Below, piece by piece: positions 24,239 through 36,743 of a DNA stretch of 64,000 nt. The position numbers and the translations under genes were made by a program. The DNA is from Gracilaria gracilis. Lineage: Eukaryota > Rhodophyta > Florideophyceae > Gracilariales > Gracilariaceae. The number at the start of each line of letters is the position of its first letter. Position 1 is the stretch's first letter. The notes beneath the pieces were generated by a model that worked only from the letters and a program-made list of their open reading frames with translations, was not told the origin of the DNA and ran no database searches. The stretch spans positions 310,001 to 374,000 of the forward strand of contig JARGSG010000052.1 of assembly GCA_030374805.1 (NCBI GenBank), written 5' to 3'.

Positions 24239-24922
24239 TTGGCAACGAACTGCCTGGAGACAATGATTTGGCCGGATATTGTGGCATGGCTGCCCCCCGA
24301 GGAGGTGGAGAGCCCCTCAACTCCATATCTTCGTTTATCGGGGGTGTGGAAACAGCTGCGCTCAGTGGATCTGTGGCAAAACGCACTGAGTAGCAATGGC
24401 ATGTCGGCCTGCCAGGCGTTGCTCTCCAAGTAGCCACTGCTTGGGACGGTGTTTCTGGCGGAGAGGGCGCTGGCGGCCCACTCTGGGCGGCTGCTGTGCG
24501 ACTTTTTACAGCCATGCGTGGCAAACGTACGCGTGCTGAAACTGCATGCCAACCGCTTCGAGTCGAGAGGGATGGAGCGCATCGCGATGCTGGTGAAGAA
24601 GTTGCCCCGTCTGCAGCGGCTGCGCATTTTACTAGTGAGCGCGCAGCTCTCGGCAGTGGGCCGCCCAAGCCGACGCGCTGCGCGCCACCAGCTCGACAAA
24701 CAAGGCGGACCTGAGCGACAACCTGCTGGACGCGGCAGCGGCCGGCGCGCTTGCGGACGTTCTGCGCACACAGCGCTACATGATGCGGCTTGCGCTGAGG
24801 CTCCTTTGCATGTGCGATGGCAAGCTTCACACGCTGTTGCAGCCACTGGTGGGGGCGCGCCACGGCGTGGTCGAGGTGTTGGTGGGCGGCCATGAGCTGA
24901 GTGGAACTTACCATAATTTATA
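24239..24922 (+). pseudogene. Leucine-rich-repeat protein remnant
   Basis: Three LRR units of the ribonuclease-inhibitor type are visible on the plus strand: LRSVDLWQNALSSNGMSACQ (about 24360), VRVLKLHANRFESRGMERIA (about 24530), and in another frame ADLSDNLLDAAAAGALADVL (about 24700). The first two share a frame broken by TAG at 24431; the third needs a frame change near 24660. This block is GC-rich and lies head to head with the acyl-CoA synthetase remnant. NLR-like or other RNI-type LRR proteins are possible; too little is left to say. Confidence 0.6.
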
Positions 24923-25017
24923 ATGATCTACGTAGAGCCCAAACCGCACTTCAACTTTGTCTATTCATTAGCACGATAGAAAGGATATCGTTCATACCTT
25001 ACGATTCATTGTTAAGG

Positions 25018-25582
25018 CGTCTCACGCGTTTGAAGAAGCGATTGAAGCGCGTGTATGTGAGGCCGAAGCCCTCTCTTTATTAGGCCCAAACATTTGTGAG
25101 CATTCAGAGTCAGATCTACCACGACCAAAATGACAGCCACGGCGACCACGAATACCACCACTACGAACACCCTGAACACCTCAATCACTACTCCCATCAC
25201 GAAGAACGTGAAAGCTACGCCCATCACGGTCACGACCAACACCATTTACACCACCAGCTCCACTACGAACAAGGTCTGTATTGGTGTGACTCGCTCCGGA
25301 GATGGGCGGGGCGCGCTATGCCTGAAGGCAGGAATATGCTTGCCTAGGATCTGAAGCAGGCAGGTTGGCCCCCTCATTAACCGCATTTGTATACTCCGGA
25401 TCATCCTCTACCTCAAGAGTTTCAGTTGCAGCTGGATGAATGACAACATTAGAACTTCTCGCAAAGTTTGACTGAAATTTTTAACCTCAGGAGTCGGCAA
25501 TGTCACACTATCTCGTTTGCTTCGATGACTACGAGGACCATGATACTGTCGGTCACGCCTAAAGGCCTTATAAATCAGGAGG
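25018..25582 (+). repeat. Threonine-rich gene fragment, copy B
   Basis: Diverged copy of 1-562, alignable from the ctcacgcgtttgaag start to the shared aatcaggagg end. The Thr-rich frame is retained (MTATATTNTTTTNT..., then TTSSTTNKVCIGVTRSGDGR) and so is the Cys-containing tail (ALCLKAG), ending soon after. Conservation of the same frame in both copies argues it was coding. Short length and lack of a clear start suggest an exon or a dead fragment. Confidence 0.5.
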
Positions 25583-27904
25583 ATTACCAAAAAATTTTGC
25601 CTTGCCAACTAGCGCAAACTGCGAAAATGCTAGTTTTTTCGGACTTTTATTTTCACAACTAGCGATCTAGCATACTAAACTAGCATTATGGGAACACCGA
25701 AGTATCCACATCGTTCTATAACTTGGACATTACATCAGTAGCAATGTGAAAAAAGAGAATAACATTTCTTTTACGCCTCGATGCCAACAGTATGTAGACA
25801 AGTATTTGGTTCTCAGTATCCCCACCGTTCTCTACACATATATTGAAATCCTTGAATATTCTTCATATCACTGTAAGGCATAAGCAGTTCTATTTTTATT
25901 CATAACAGGAACAAATCATTTCTGAGGAGCCATTCTCGAGGACTTAAATAATTACGGTCACTCCGTGAACCATAACGCAGCTCTGCTTTCCTACCCTTGG
26001 AAACACACAGCTCCAGTCGTTCTACAGCCCTCCTCATCATGAGCATCAAAACCATCACTTTGCAGCTCTAAAACACTCCCGTAATCGTGATCGCTAACAA
26101 TTTCACTAATGATTTCGTATCCATTACGGAATAGGAGTTCGACCTGATCATTCGTACAAAAAATTTCGAAATGGCTTTCAGTTTGAGCCATTTTGTGGAA
26201 ATGAATGCACTAAAGCAATATCTTTCAGCAATGCAGCTAGGAATCAGCTCACTTGCTTCTTTTACATATTGGACTTAACGCAATTCCAATTATGAAAGGA
26301 CTAATCCCTCATCACGTGCAGAACTTCCTTCGTGTTCGACTCCAGAACATACGATTTCAATGAAAGGGCGCACACCATTCTTCATTGCTTGCGGGATGGG
26401 CTCCCTCAATTTCCTCTTCGATTGGTTTCTGAAGCTCATCTAGACTGCAATTATCTTTCACGATTTTGTGCAGTGCACTGTAGCATACCACATTATATTC
26501 GGTGCCTTAACACGAAAGTCGCCAAAGACGAGGCAGCAACATCAAAATAAGCAGAAGTTACTATCTAGAATATAGAATGTTATTTTAAACAGCAGACATG
26601 AAAAGCACCTGCTCTTTTCACTCTCAGTCACTGCACAATCAACATATGTAAACGTTCATTCTCTCTTCAGATGGTCATATTTGTTAAACTGGATAATTCT
26701 TTGAGCAATGATTGAATTTGTATGTATTCATAGAAGGTAATATAGAGCCAATATTGGGGTTTTCTGGCTTCTTCACCAAACTTGTTGTTTTCTACTCCAC
26801 GAAAGACGTTCAAAAATACACTATCATTTCAGGATGATAAAGAAAAAGTCCATTTTCTACCTAGAGTTGTTTGCTTTATGGCGGAATATGCACCATATGG
26901 AGAACCAAAACCTACTTGTAAATGTCTAAAAATCACAAATGCTTCTTAATAGCCATAAATACGAATTTTGCCCCAATCAGGCCTTGGCGACTTCGTTGCG
27001 TATATAAATTATACTCCTAAATCCGATTTCATCCTTGCTCTCTTAGATGGTTTGTGGTAGAGCGACCAAGGTCAGAGGCTTTTTAAGCTTCCTGGGTACG
27101 TGAACTGCCATCTTGGAGTAACGGAATATGCGGAATAGCCGACAAAGTCTAAGGCAGAGAACCAAAAAAGGGTTTTGACAGCAACACCCTATTTAGAAAA
27201 TTTCTATGTCTCATTTAACGTAGTTGGATTGTAAGAAATAGCAACGAAAATTCATAAAACCCCCAAAAACAATGAAATGTTAGGGCACATAAACATAGGG
27301 AGAATCAGGTGAAACTTAAAAAGCTTTAAGGTCTCCTAATGCATTAATCTAATTCCATAGGATAATTATACCATAAAGAGAGAATCCCAACAGCACTTTA
27401 TAAAATAAAAAGTATACCAATAATACGTACTAGAATTTATTAGAGAGACCAGAAAGGTAAAATTCTTGTGCATTAATAAACAGTAACTTAAAGCCTTAGC
27501 AAATTAACTTACGTAACAAAAACATAATAATATGATACTCAACTTGTAATTGTTTTGTTAAGTAAACAACTGAGGACAGTAATATGTATCATATTTTGAT
27601 TGTTAGATGCCTATGTAGCGAGTGGTGTGAAAATTGTATTTAAACACCTGCAAGTTCCAATTCAATTGAGATGCGAGAACGTTTCACATCTTTAATTGAT
27701 GGGTATTGAAGGTATAACCACGAACAATAGTAAATTGTTCTAAAAGGTGCAAGGAAATGATATAACAAGGATCTGTTTGCTATATAGATACTGAGAAATA
27801 TCTCTGAGAGAAAATACTTCTTTTCAAATATCATTGGTTTTAACTATGAAGTGCACAGGAAATTGTAAACTTAGAAGTTTAATTCTACTTTCGTCTATAC
27901 AGAA
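25583..27904. other. AT-rich region, no firm gene
   Basis: Base composition drops to AT-rich here and stays so to about 32 kb. A 66-codon minus frame (25991-26191, MAQTESHFEIFCTND...) and a minus frame around 26370-26510 (VKDNCSLDELQKPIEEEIEG) look protein-like and might be exons of one decayed or spliced gene, but no family is recognised. The last 1.3 kb before the fucosyltransferase gene shows nothing. Confidence 0.3.
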
Positions 27905-28840
27905 ATGGAGCCGCGTAGGAGAGGAAAGGCCGCAGTTATTACACGCCTATTTAGCCTGGCTTGCATCATCATGTTTCTTAATTCTTTGATGAAATCATGG
28001 AAACCAAAAACTAGAAAGACTTTGGTCCTTTCTTTTTCTGGCCGTCTAGGCAACCAACTCTTTCAGATAGCTGCATCGGAATATATCTCAAACAAATTTG
28101 ATAACACAGAAACAATCTTTCTGAAAAATAGATACTCGGCTGATACAGACTTCTCAAAAACGACCTTTCGAGCACTTCGTCATATAAACGATGTCAATGA
28201 AACTTGCGACGATAACGAAGTAGCATATTACACTCAGAAACGAATGGATTGCTCAGAAATTCTTATTACAGGAAACCCGATATGTTTAGTAGTAAATGGT
28301 TTATTTCAATGCCCAAACATTGCCCAGGAGGGAATTAAATTAGTCCGAAATGTTATAGAGTCTGGTCAAAATTTTATAATAGCAAAAGAAAGATATCGAA
28401 AATACTTGGCGAGCTTTCCGAATCCTCCGAAAGTTATTTCCATTCATGTTCGAAGAGGAGATTATACGAAGAGGTTCAATAAGAACTTTCTTGAGCCCTT
28501 ACCGTTAGATTACTATCGTGCTGCTCTCAATATGATGCCGGATAATGCCACCTATCTCATTTTTTCTGACGACAGAAAATGGTGTATTGATAACATGCTC
28601 AAAATATTTGAAAGTAAACCTTATCTAAGCATAGAAGTAGTTAACGAAAATGACCCGGCTCTTGCTCTTATACTCATGTCTCTTTCTGATCATTTTATCA
28701 TTGCAAATAGTACATTTAGTTGGTGGGCTGCCTTTCTCGGGAGAAGTGCGAGAAAAATTGTTGTAGCTCCAAGAAAGTGGTTTGGTTCACGGGTAAAGGC
28801 AAGAAACCCTATATACCCACACAATTGGGTACAAATATGA
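27905..28840 (+). CDS. GT11 alpha-1,2-fucosyltransferase-like protein
   Basis: An intact, intronless frame of 311 residues from ATG 27905 (context cagaaATGG). It has a type II layout: basic N-terminus, hydrophobic anchor at about residues 14-30 (LFSLACIIMFLNSLM), then a luminal catalytic domain. GT11 hallmarks are all present: SGRLGNQLFQIAASEY at about 45-60, ISIHVRRGDYTKR (the HxRRGDY donor-binding motif) at about 180, YLIFSDDRKWC at about 219, and DHFIIANSTFSWWAAFLG near 263-280. GT11 enzymes transfer fucose from GDP-fucose in alpha-1,2 linkage to galactose-type acceptors, in the Golgi in eukaryotes. Length is normal for the family. The gene sits alone in AT-rich DNA among pseudogenes and elements, so horizontal gain or a compositional island is possible. 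Acceptor specificity cannot be told from sequence. Confidence 0.9.
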   Translation: MEPRRRGKAAVITRLFSLACIIMFLNSLMKSWKPKTRKTLVLSFSGRLGNQLFQIAASEYISNKFDNTETIFLKNRYSADTDFSKTTFRALRHINDVNETCDDNEVAYYTQKRMDCSEILITGNPICLVVNGLFQCPNIAQEGIKLVRNVIESGQNFIIAKERYRKYLASFPNPPKVISIHVRRGDYTKRFNKNFLEPLPLDYYRAALNMMPDNATYLIFSDDRKWCIDNMLKIFESKPYLSIEVVNENDPALALILMSLSDHFIIANSTFSWWAAFLGRSARKIVVAPRKWFGSRVKARNPIYPHNWVQI

Positions 28841-30725
28841 AACTATATCCCTCACTGTAAGCAGGGAATGGGAAAAACCTCCCAAAACTGGTAGTGAGCT
28901 TCATTTACTTGTTCGTCTAGTATGGAATTGTTTCTTGCTTTCCTTTAATCACGACGTCTTTCTACATAAAAAGTGTCTCTCATGCATATCTTGGGATGCA
29001 AAATACATTATTTTTTGATACAAAACTTGGAAATTTTTAATTAATTTGCTTTTCGGAGCAGTTCTCTTTGGATACTTTTACATTTATATCCGACCCCGAA
29101 AGATGAAGCCGATGCGAAAGTATACCTTTTTCAAAAAAATTCGAGCTGCTGCTCTTCCTTGTATTATAAATGTAGAAACTCTGTTACTGTAGTTGATGGC
29201 TCTCAAGCAATGGAGCTCAATAAAAGTACTATATGGAAACATCTTTTGAAGTATTGCGTTCCATTTCACTAACCATCTATATCATTGGTAATTTCTAGTT
29301 CGGTGTAAGTACTAGGTTTGAAATTTTTGGCTACACTTGAATCATCTAACAGCTCTGTGTATCTCTCTTTACACAGCAATAAGAAGAAAACCATTTCTAG
29401 CTGATCTACTGAAAGATTTCAAGAATAATTTTTGATTCTACTAGAAAAGAAACCATTACTAGCAGATGGGACCCTGGCATTTTGTCGAAGAATTACGAAC
29501 AACTTTTCCTCGCTTACCCAACTAGTAAATTATAGTTATTTCAACCTATTTCAGCAGTAGTCGTAATGAATTCAGTGAATAGACTCCTTGTAATCTATTT
29601 TTCATAAGAAGAAGGTGTGAATATCTATGCACCAGATTTCATGAAAGATCTTATTCTATGCTTGCCAGTAAATGCGTCTAACTTTATTCTCGGAAGAAAG
29701 GGACGGGATGATTCTTTAAGTGGTCGCAACCATGAAGTTCCGGCGAGGATAGATTTCTAGCCCGAATGCTAGGGTTCGAATCGTTGAATAGGATCTCTCA
29801 TACTGAAGTTTAGGGACTTGAGAGGTTTTAGTACTTGTTAGAGTTGAATTGTAAAAAGCATATGCCCGTGTACGGATGCGAGTTTTTTTTGTATTGAAAA
29901 GAGATATCGCATTAATAACATGCTTAACTAATGTTATTAGGAGCGCGACACTAGCCGTGGAGGATCTGGCATCCATTTCCTAGCTTTCCGGGATTATGAA
30001 AAAGAGATGGATCTCATAATTATAGAACTTTTGAAACCAGTTTGGGCTGTATTGACATAGCTTTTTACAGCTTGCTCTATCAAACACTAGATGATCACGA
30101 TCTCAACCAGAAGTAAGAAAAAGAGGTAAAAGCCAGACCAGGGATAATGCGAAAGGTAGACCCAACCAGTGCCAAGAAGTTTTTTGCATCTCTCAGAATG
30201 GAATTGTACGTTGGATTTCTGGAAATCCAAAGAAAGTTAAAAATTGTGCTAATTATAAAGTGTGCTTGAAACGACAAAGAACATGTGACTTACTCTCCAA
30301 TGAGACGTAGGCACACATATATTAAGAATACTAATTTTCCACCCTGCCTCCCAGACTAGCCGAATACATAAATATCTACTTTCCCAAACCCTGAAAGTAC
30401 GTTTTCATATGTCGACAAATATAGAAAACCATTCTTGCGACGAACCGCTTAGAAATGGCGAGCAACTGTAAAAATTTGAGTGAAATAGTGAATAAAGCAC
30501 TATCAATTCCAAATCCCCTTGAGCGCTTTTGATATAACTTTTCGTACAAAAGAAGCCCGATTGGGTTTTAGAAAGAGTGCGTATTTTCTGCCATTTAGCA
30601 TACTATTTTTTTCAAAATTCGCGGTTGTTGATACGTTTTTTGTGGTCTACAAATGGTTCAAAACACTTTATGATAAGCATCCATTAGTTAAAACAGCTAT
30701 CTTCACAATTTGTTAGGGGTAACAT
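28841..30725. other. AT-rich, no gene seen
   Basis: Only short frames typical of AT-rich non-coding DNA. No repeats or element ends noticed. Confidence 0.4.
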
Positions 30726-32080
30726 ATGGCGTACAAACATATCATGTATTGAATGGAAAATAAATGGCGTATATTTCTATTGGTTTACTATGGGATTGAA
30801 ATGTCTATTATTAATGAGCTTTTTTTCGTTAAAAATGGCCTGCAAAAGTTGCGTTCATTATAAATGGCAAATGAACTATAGAATAAAAAGCAATAAAACG
30901 CTTACAACAATAGGTGTATCATTTACAAAAAATGGGCTTGTGAACAAGTATAGTAATGATGTAAAGCACCTGGGGTTCGACGACATGCCTTTGAAGGTGA
31001 AACATATACTGGCTGCGCCTAATTGAAAATTTTTACAAATCAAGGTCTGGAGCTATTCGGCGGCGAGACGAGAAACTCTAGAGGTGCTTCAGGTCAAGAT
31101 GCTAAACTGCTTGTTCTCTCCACGACAACGGTGTCCCACAGTGACGTGAATTTTATTACATGTCACGACGGGCATCACCCGTTTGAACCCATTTTCTAAA
31201 CATTGTAGCTGCCTCAACTCGTTTTTCCGCCGCATACTTCACGCTTTAAATTTTAAACGCTGCCAAGATAACCAGTTTTAAGGCGCAATCGTTGCTATAC
31301 AATAGAAGAAAATATGTTATACATGGGGCAGTTCGTTTAGCGAAAAGTAACATATGGCGTGGAAACGCTTTGTATTTATTGAAGAAATGGCGTACAAAAC
31401 TCATGCTTAAGATCATTTTACCACCATTTGTATCACGATGTGCATAATTGTTTACGCCGTATTTGGCACTTTTTATATACAAAGATGTACGCCATATTAG
31501 TCACTTCATTTATATAGACGTTACCGCCATATGCAACACTTCTTGTAAATGCCGTCCAAATGGTGAACAAGTTTTCAGCACTAGTACTCGAGGCATTAAC
31601 TTTTACTGGTTATTTGTGCCCAATATGTGAAAGGTGCCAAAAACGGCATATATCTGAGTACATCAATATATAAATGGCGTTGAAATGGTGCAAAGCATGA
31701 AATCTATACCCCAGCTCTATAATAAGTAGCAAGCATTTCTACGTCAATTTAAACTTTTTTGCAAAACCTTGTGCACCATTTATAAAAACATTTCTCCTAG
31801 GAATGGCCATCGCTAAAATTTGCAGAATAAAAGCTTAATCAGCGGAATCAAAGAGCGGAAGAAACCCACGGCCACCTGCATCTCGTGATGCTCCTGCCTG
31901 AGCCCCTAGAAGATTTTGAAAACTACAACTTTGACACTACTGGCGTCCTTATGGCTTTTAACGATGGCGTACAAACAACGCTGCAAACTTCTACAGGTGG
32001 AGACAGATGGCGTACAAGTGGTATAATTGGATCGAATTGTACGTCAGTTGTACCTTAACTGTGTTAGGTACGCCACATCT
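30726..32080. repeat. Scattered ATGGCGTACAA motif
   Basis: The 11-mer ATGGCGTACAA occurs at 30726, 31386, 31974 and 32007. Near copies (atggcgtat 30764, atggcgtgg 31354, atggcgttg 31674) and the complement gtacgccat/gtacgccac (31488, 32068) are interspersed. Spacing is irregular, and both orientations occur. I see no coding frame joining them. They could be protein-binding sites, such as inner repeats of a DNA element, or a much-decayed tandem repeat. Confidence 0.5.
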
Positions 32081-35000
32081 AAGAATTTCAAGGTTGTGCA
32101 CAGGGTTGGCGAAAAAGTGTACCGCTAGTTGCATACCAAACTCAGATGAAAACTAAACTTCAGTAAAAACGTGTCTCCCACCACAATGAAACAAAAAAAA
32201 CTTAAATTTCGTACACCTGTTGAACGATATCGTATTTTTACGTAATCAAAACTGACACGATTTTTATACATAGTACGGCCTCTCGGCGGTTATAAAACCT
32301 CGCTTTGAACGCCGTCACTAGCGTTTCTGACGGGATCATTTCTGGTTCCTGGTCCATGGTCCAGGTTCCGAAAAGACCCTACGCCGTACCTCGTGTTTTT
32401 ATCCCACAACCTGTGACTCGAGAGACAGTCTCTTCGTGCCTTAGAGAAAGCCGGCACAGTTCATGACCATATGGAACCACAACAACCTTATAAAACATAT
32501 CCTTCTGCCGCGCACGGGCCATCTCAAACTGCATCGATCAGGACATATTGGTGGTTTTGTGCAGATACTGCTCCCTGAAGTCCCCCAAAGACATTTCTTG
32601 GGCGTTCATCTTCACGAACAAGCTGGCTTACGGAGCGGGTTCCCTACAGAACACTTGCGGTCATTGTATGAAAATGGTTGGAAAATTCAACGATGGGAAA
32701 CGATCCTGCCCGATTCGTGTCTCTTCCAGGCAGTAGGCCGCCTCAATTGCGCTTAATGGCTTGTTGAAATGTCCCACTTGATTCTGCATTCATCACAGGA
32801 GCTTGGACATAGCAAATCCTCTTCTCTCGTTTGACCTTATTTATGCATGCAGCCCCAAGTCACAATTGTGTGCCTGTGCAAGCACCATGGCAGTGCTCTC
32901 GCTTAGCACCTACATCTTCGTGCCCAGGGACGTGATGCAGTCCAGAATGTCGTAGATCTTCGAAAGACACCATGAAGCAGAAACTCTCATTTCTCTCGTT
33001 CCCACCGCAATGAAGTAACATATGATGGCAAAGAAGATCACAGTTGTTCAGAGCCAGAGACGAAGATAAGTAGAGAAGATTTCTCTGCAGATTACTTCAG
33101 CGTACCAAACTCGGAACCATATACACTCAGGATATCCAAGGCGCGTGTTGTGGCGAGAGACACTACTAGTAATATGTATCTGCAAATCATGACTTGGTGT
33201 ACGGCTATGATTGTTGTGATTCATTTGCCCCCGTAATCGAAACATATGATAGCATCACACCAGATTTGAATCGGAAGCACAAAATGTTGCTGTAAAGTTG
33301 GGCACGCAAAGTTATGTCGTGTGTCACATCCTCTTTGCTATTGAGCGGCATCCTTGTTATCATTTATCTGTACTCATGAAAGAAAAGACTGTAATAAGTT
33401 CTGGATTCAACCAAACAGCTTGATGCTCTATCGGCGGAGGTCATATGCCGAGAACGAGCCTCCTACTTGATTGAGACAATTTTATGACAGACACTTTGCT
33501 GGACCCCTCGTCAAATCTTCGCTCTGATACCCACATTCTTCTTTGTTGTAGAGGGCCAGTACGCCATGTACTTCCTCGAATCCTTGCCAAGACATCATTA
33601 TTGATAGTGTCCGCTTCACCGTTTCCATACTTCTGAGCATTCAGTAGCACTATAATCTCCTTTAATCGCAAGAAAACACGAAGTAGATAACAGGATGTGG
33701 CGAGTTTTGCTGTAATAAACGTCGAGACTTTGCTTATCATGAGGGCAGTGATGGATTTTTCATGAAGAAGACGTAGCGAAATGTACAAAATCACCCCATA
33801 ACATGGCATGTGAACGTGTAACTTACGAGCATTAGGGATAATTTTACTATGATCCAGGCCGGAAGTCGATTGATACCATGATGTAACATTTTCGACATAT
33901 CACGTTCGCGAACATAATGTGCATAGAATGCAAGCCAGTGAAGTAAACCAAAGAAACAATGCGTATAGCCGTCAATCTCGCCGTGGCTATGCGAGTGGTA
34001 TGGGAGAACGGATTGCTGGCCTCATTACGACGCTATATGTGGAGATTGTAATATTCAAACACTATGAACTACTGTTGTAACCCCACTACCAGCGCGCCAA
34101 TGCCAGATTGAATCCATAGTCATGTCGTAAGGCAACGCCTATGTTGGCGTCGCAGTCGCTGTGGACAGAAGGCATCAGTTTTGAAATTATATCCGTGATA
34201 CAAGTATTCACCCATATCGCTCACACAAGCACGATGCCATGCACCTTCCTGCTCATATATTGTAAGTTCTTACCCATTTCTTTTTCCCATACGCGAGTCA
34301 ACAAGTGCGCGGCAGAAAGTCGTAGCCACGCCTCGAAGACGCCATTTACTTACAATCGTAGCCCTGCGGCAAATTGTTCTCTCCATGGCATACCTAGCCG
34401 TAGTGAGAAGCCATTTCCTGCTCATATAATGCAAGTTCTTACCAAATCAGTGTCAATTTCGAAAAGAAAACAAGCTTGCATTGATAGGAAGTAGTCACGT
34501 TGCGACGACTTTTGCGTCCCGCAATGTCCATCGCACTGAAAAAAGTAACCGAAATTGCATACACAATTCTACAAGGTCAACCAATTCCGTCCTGTCTGCA
34601 TTCGCAGTCTGTTATTGCGCCCAAGTCACTAAAAAAATGCTCGCAGCGATGGATCGCTCCCCTCAAAAACATCAATTTTCACATAATTTGTAGCTTGTGA
34701 GCTGATGTCGTCATAGTAGGTCTCATAAGCTGAACATGTCGAAATGGTAGCAAGCAGATGGTTTCACGATAAGTTGGAATTGCTTGCACGCAACAACATT
34801 CTCTCGAACTAAACAGAACTTATTACTGCCTTTGGTGGCTTTCTTTTCAAGCGAAACCGGAATGAAAGATGTTCTTACGTTTTCAAAATATATGAACTGT
34901 TGAATGAAATTCAAGTATCAGAAATGGTGGAAAATCCGCTGCTTTCACCTGAGACCGGCTCAATTTTGGAGTCTATTCCTGAGATATTCATTTCGGCACA

Positions 35001-35979
35001 TCACATAACAAACGTTTTGTATAAACCCATACATGGACAGAGTCATATTAATCTTACAAACTTCGCAGCTGCAACCAACAGTTCTCTAGAATGTGAGAGA
35101 TACGTGACTCTGACAAGAGATTGCGGAACAAAGAATGGTTCCATCGTGGACACTATGACACATGAACTGTCACGGAATAAGAAGTCACGTGTCTCTTTGC
35201 AACCTTTTTTGTGAAGACTTTTACAGGCCTCCCGGTTGAAGGGGCAGGTCTTCTTTGAACCAACTGTTCCCCGTAAATAAACCCTGAAAGTGACAAAGTT
35301 CTTAAATAGAGTAAGTTCTTTGCCTCGTTGAGGTTGCAGATTCAGGGTACTTCATCTGAACGGCACCAACATGGAGGCGCATAGAACAAAAAAATTCTAT
35401 GGTACCCGAATGTAACAATGTTTGATTCTCGACTGAACATATATTGAACGAATTCGCTGTGTCACACTTTCCTAGGTTCATCTTCCTTTCGCATCGTCGA
35501 CGCATAGTGATCATGGATGCCGAGACACGCGGTGAGAAGCTCATCCCCAGAACCGAACATTTTTCCAACCTTCATGTCGGATGTCGGAAGTGACGGTGAC
35601 TTAGACCTGGATGTGGTTGCGGCAGCCATGTTAAACAATAACGGGGAGCTGTATTATGAATACAGAAGGAGAACGGGAGCGGTCGTGAGAAAACAGATGA
35701 TTGACGTCGGCAACGAACGGCGAGGGCAAACGGACGGAAGCTGACGAGAGATGGCAGTGAACGAGAGATGGGTGCGGATGGTAGACGGGAGCGGACGGCA
35801 GACGGCTGCGGAATTAGCGACGTGAAGGGGGAGTTCAGACGCCAAAACGGTACCAGAACCCTGAAGTAGAGGAGTAGAAGGGAACTGGGCGATGTTAGGG
35901 AGGCTTATGCGGTAATAAACAGTTATAAGAGAAGGCAGGGATGGGGTATGGAAGTATAGGCGAATACTTACGGCTCTCC
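32081..35979. other. Mostly non-coding; small unassigned frames
   Basis: Frames at 32463-32756 plus, 33441-33809 minus and 34900-35214 plus have no recognised motif. A 75-codon ATG-led frame at 35517-35744 plus (acidic SDGDLDLDVVAAAMLNN then basic EYRRRTGAVVRK) looks protein-like and may be a transposon-gene N-terminus, but I cannot place it. Confidence 0.3.
34246..34443 (+). repeat. 29-bp direct repeat pair
   Basis: The words beginning ttcctgctcatata and ending aagttcttacc occur at 34246-34274 and 34415-34443 with two mismatches, 169 bases apart. Confidence 0.55.
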
Positions 35980-36053
35980 GGACAGCGGTCCGTGGTGCAG
36001 TGGCCCTCCATCACGGTTCCGATGAAGTGCCACTCGATTTCGGTCCGCTTTCC
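35980..36053. repeat. Hairpin element with GGACAGCGGTCC end, copy 1
   Basis: The left arm starts GGACAGCGGTCC and the right arm ends GGTCCGCTTTCC; the arms are roughly 70 percent complementary over about 33 bases. It is a diverged relative of 37252-37324, with the same words atgaagtgccactc inside. Confidence 0.5.
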
Positions 36054-36493
36054 ATGCGCCGTGGGAGAAAAAGTAAAAAAAATTAATTTCCACCTGGAAA
36101 GCGGCCCCGTCGCGACTGGCGCTTGTTTGTAATGTGACGCTACGTGTACTTAAGCACCTTCGCTCTCCTGCCAACTGCCTTGGTAATCATAACGCTCTGT
36201 ACCTCCCCGTTACGTTTTCCAGGGATCTCTTCTTCTCCTACAACCAAGTGATCCTCTCGGTTGTGACAGAAGAAAAAAAAACCGCCGGAAACTGTATACG
36301 GGAGGTGCTCTTTCCGTCCTTGTTCTGTTGCGCGGACGTAGTGGCACACAAGGTACGTTCGACAATCTTGTTCGTTCTCTGTGATTCGGACTAGCTGGCG
36401 TACTATTCTATTTTCCACGCTATTGCGTAATCAAGCCAGTGTCGACGGACACAGTGTATGCCGCTTCTGCATCCTTGGTTTACTGAGAACATT

Positions 36494-36743
36494 CGGAAGT
36501 GGTTGAGCTGGGCGTGATGGTCGAGTACGATTATTTGAGTTGTTCAACTCATGTAATCGGCTTTGGCTCTGACAGACAGCTCAATCACTGTTGGACTGTG
36601 GTTATTTATTAGACAGACTAGATTAGACTGCGTTAGGCCGAACTATCGGAAGTGGTTGAGCTACCGTTGATGGTGGACTATGATGACATGAGTTGTTCAA
36701 CTCAGATAATCGTGTTCTGCCATGACTGATATTTCAATCACTG
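36494..36743 (+). repeat. 97-bp direct repeat pair
   Basis: 36494-36590 and 36647-36743 begin with cggaagtggttgagct and end with tcaatcactg, with no length change between the copies and roughly a quarter of positions differing. Each contains the inverted core gagttgttcaactc. Confidence 0.65.

Noticed and set aside
23533-24846. 437-codon minus-strand open frame taken as one intact protein
   Set aside because: Only its last third matches the acyl-CoA synthetase family. The upstream part is the mirror of the LRR remnant on the plus strand, and the synthetase continues past its stop.
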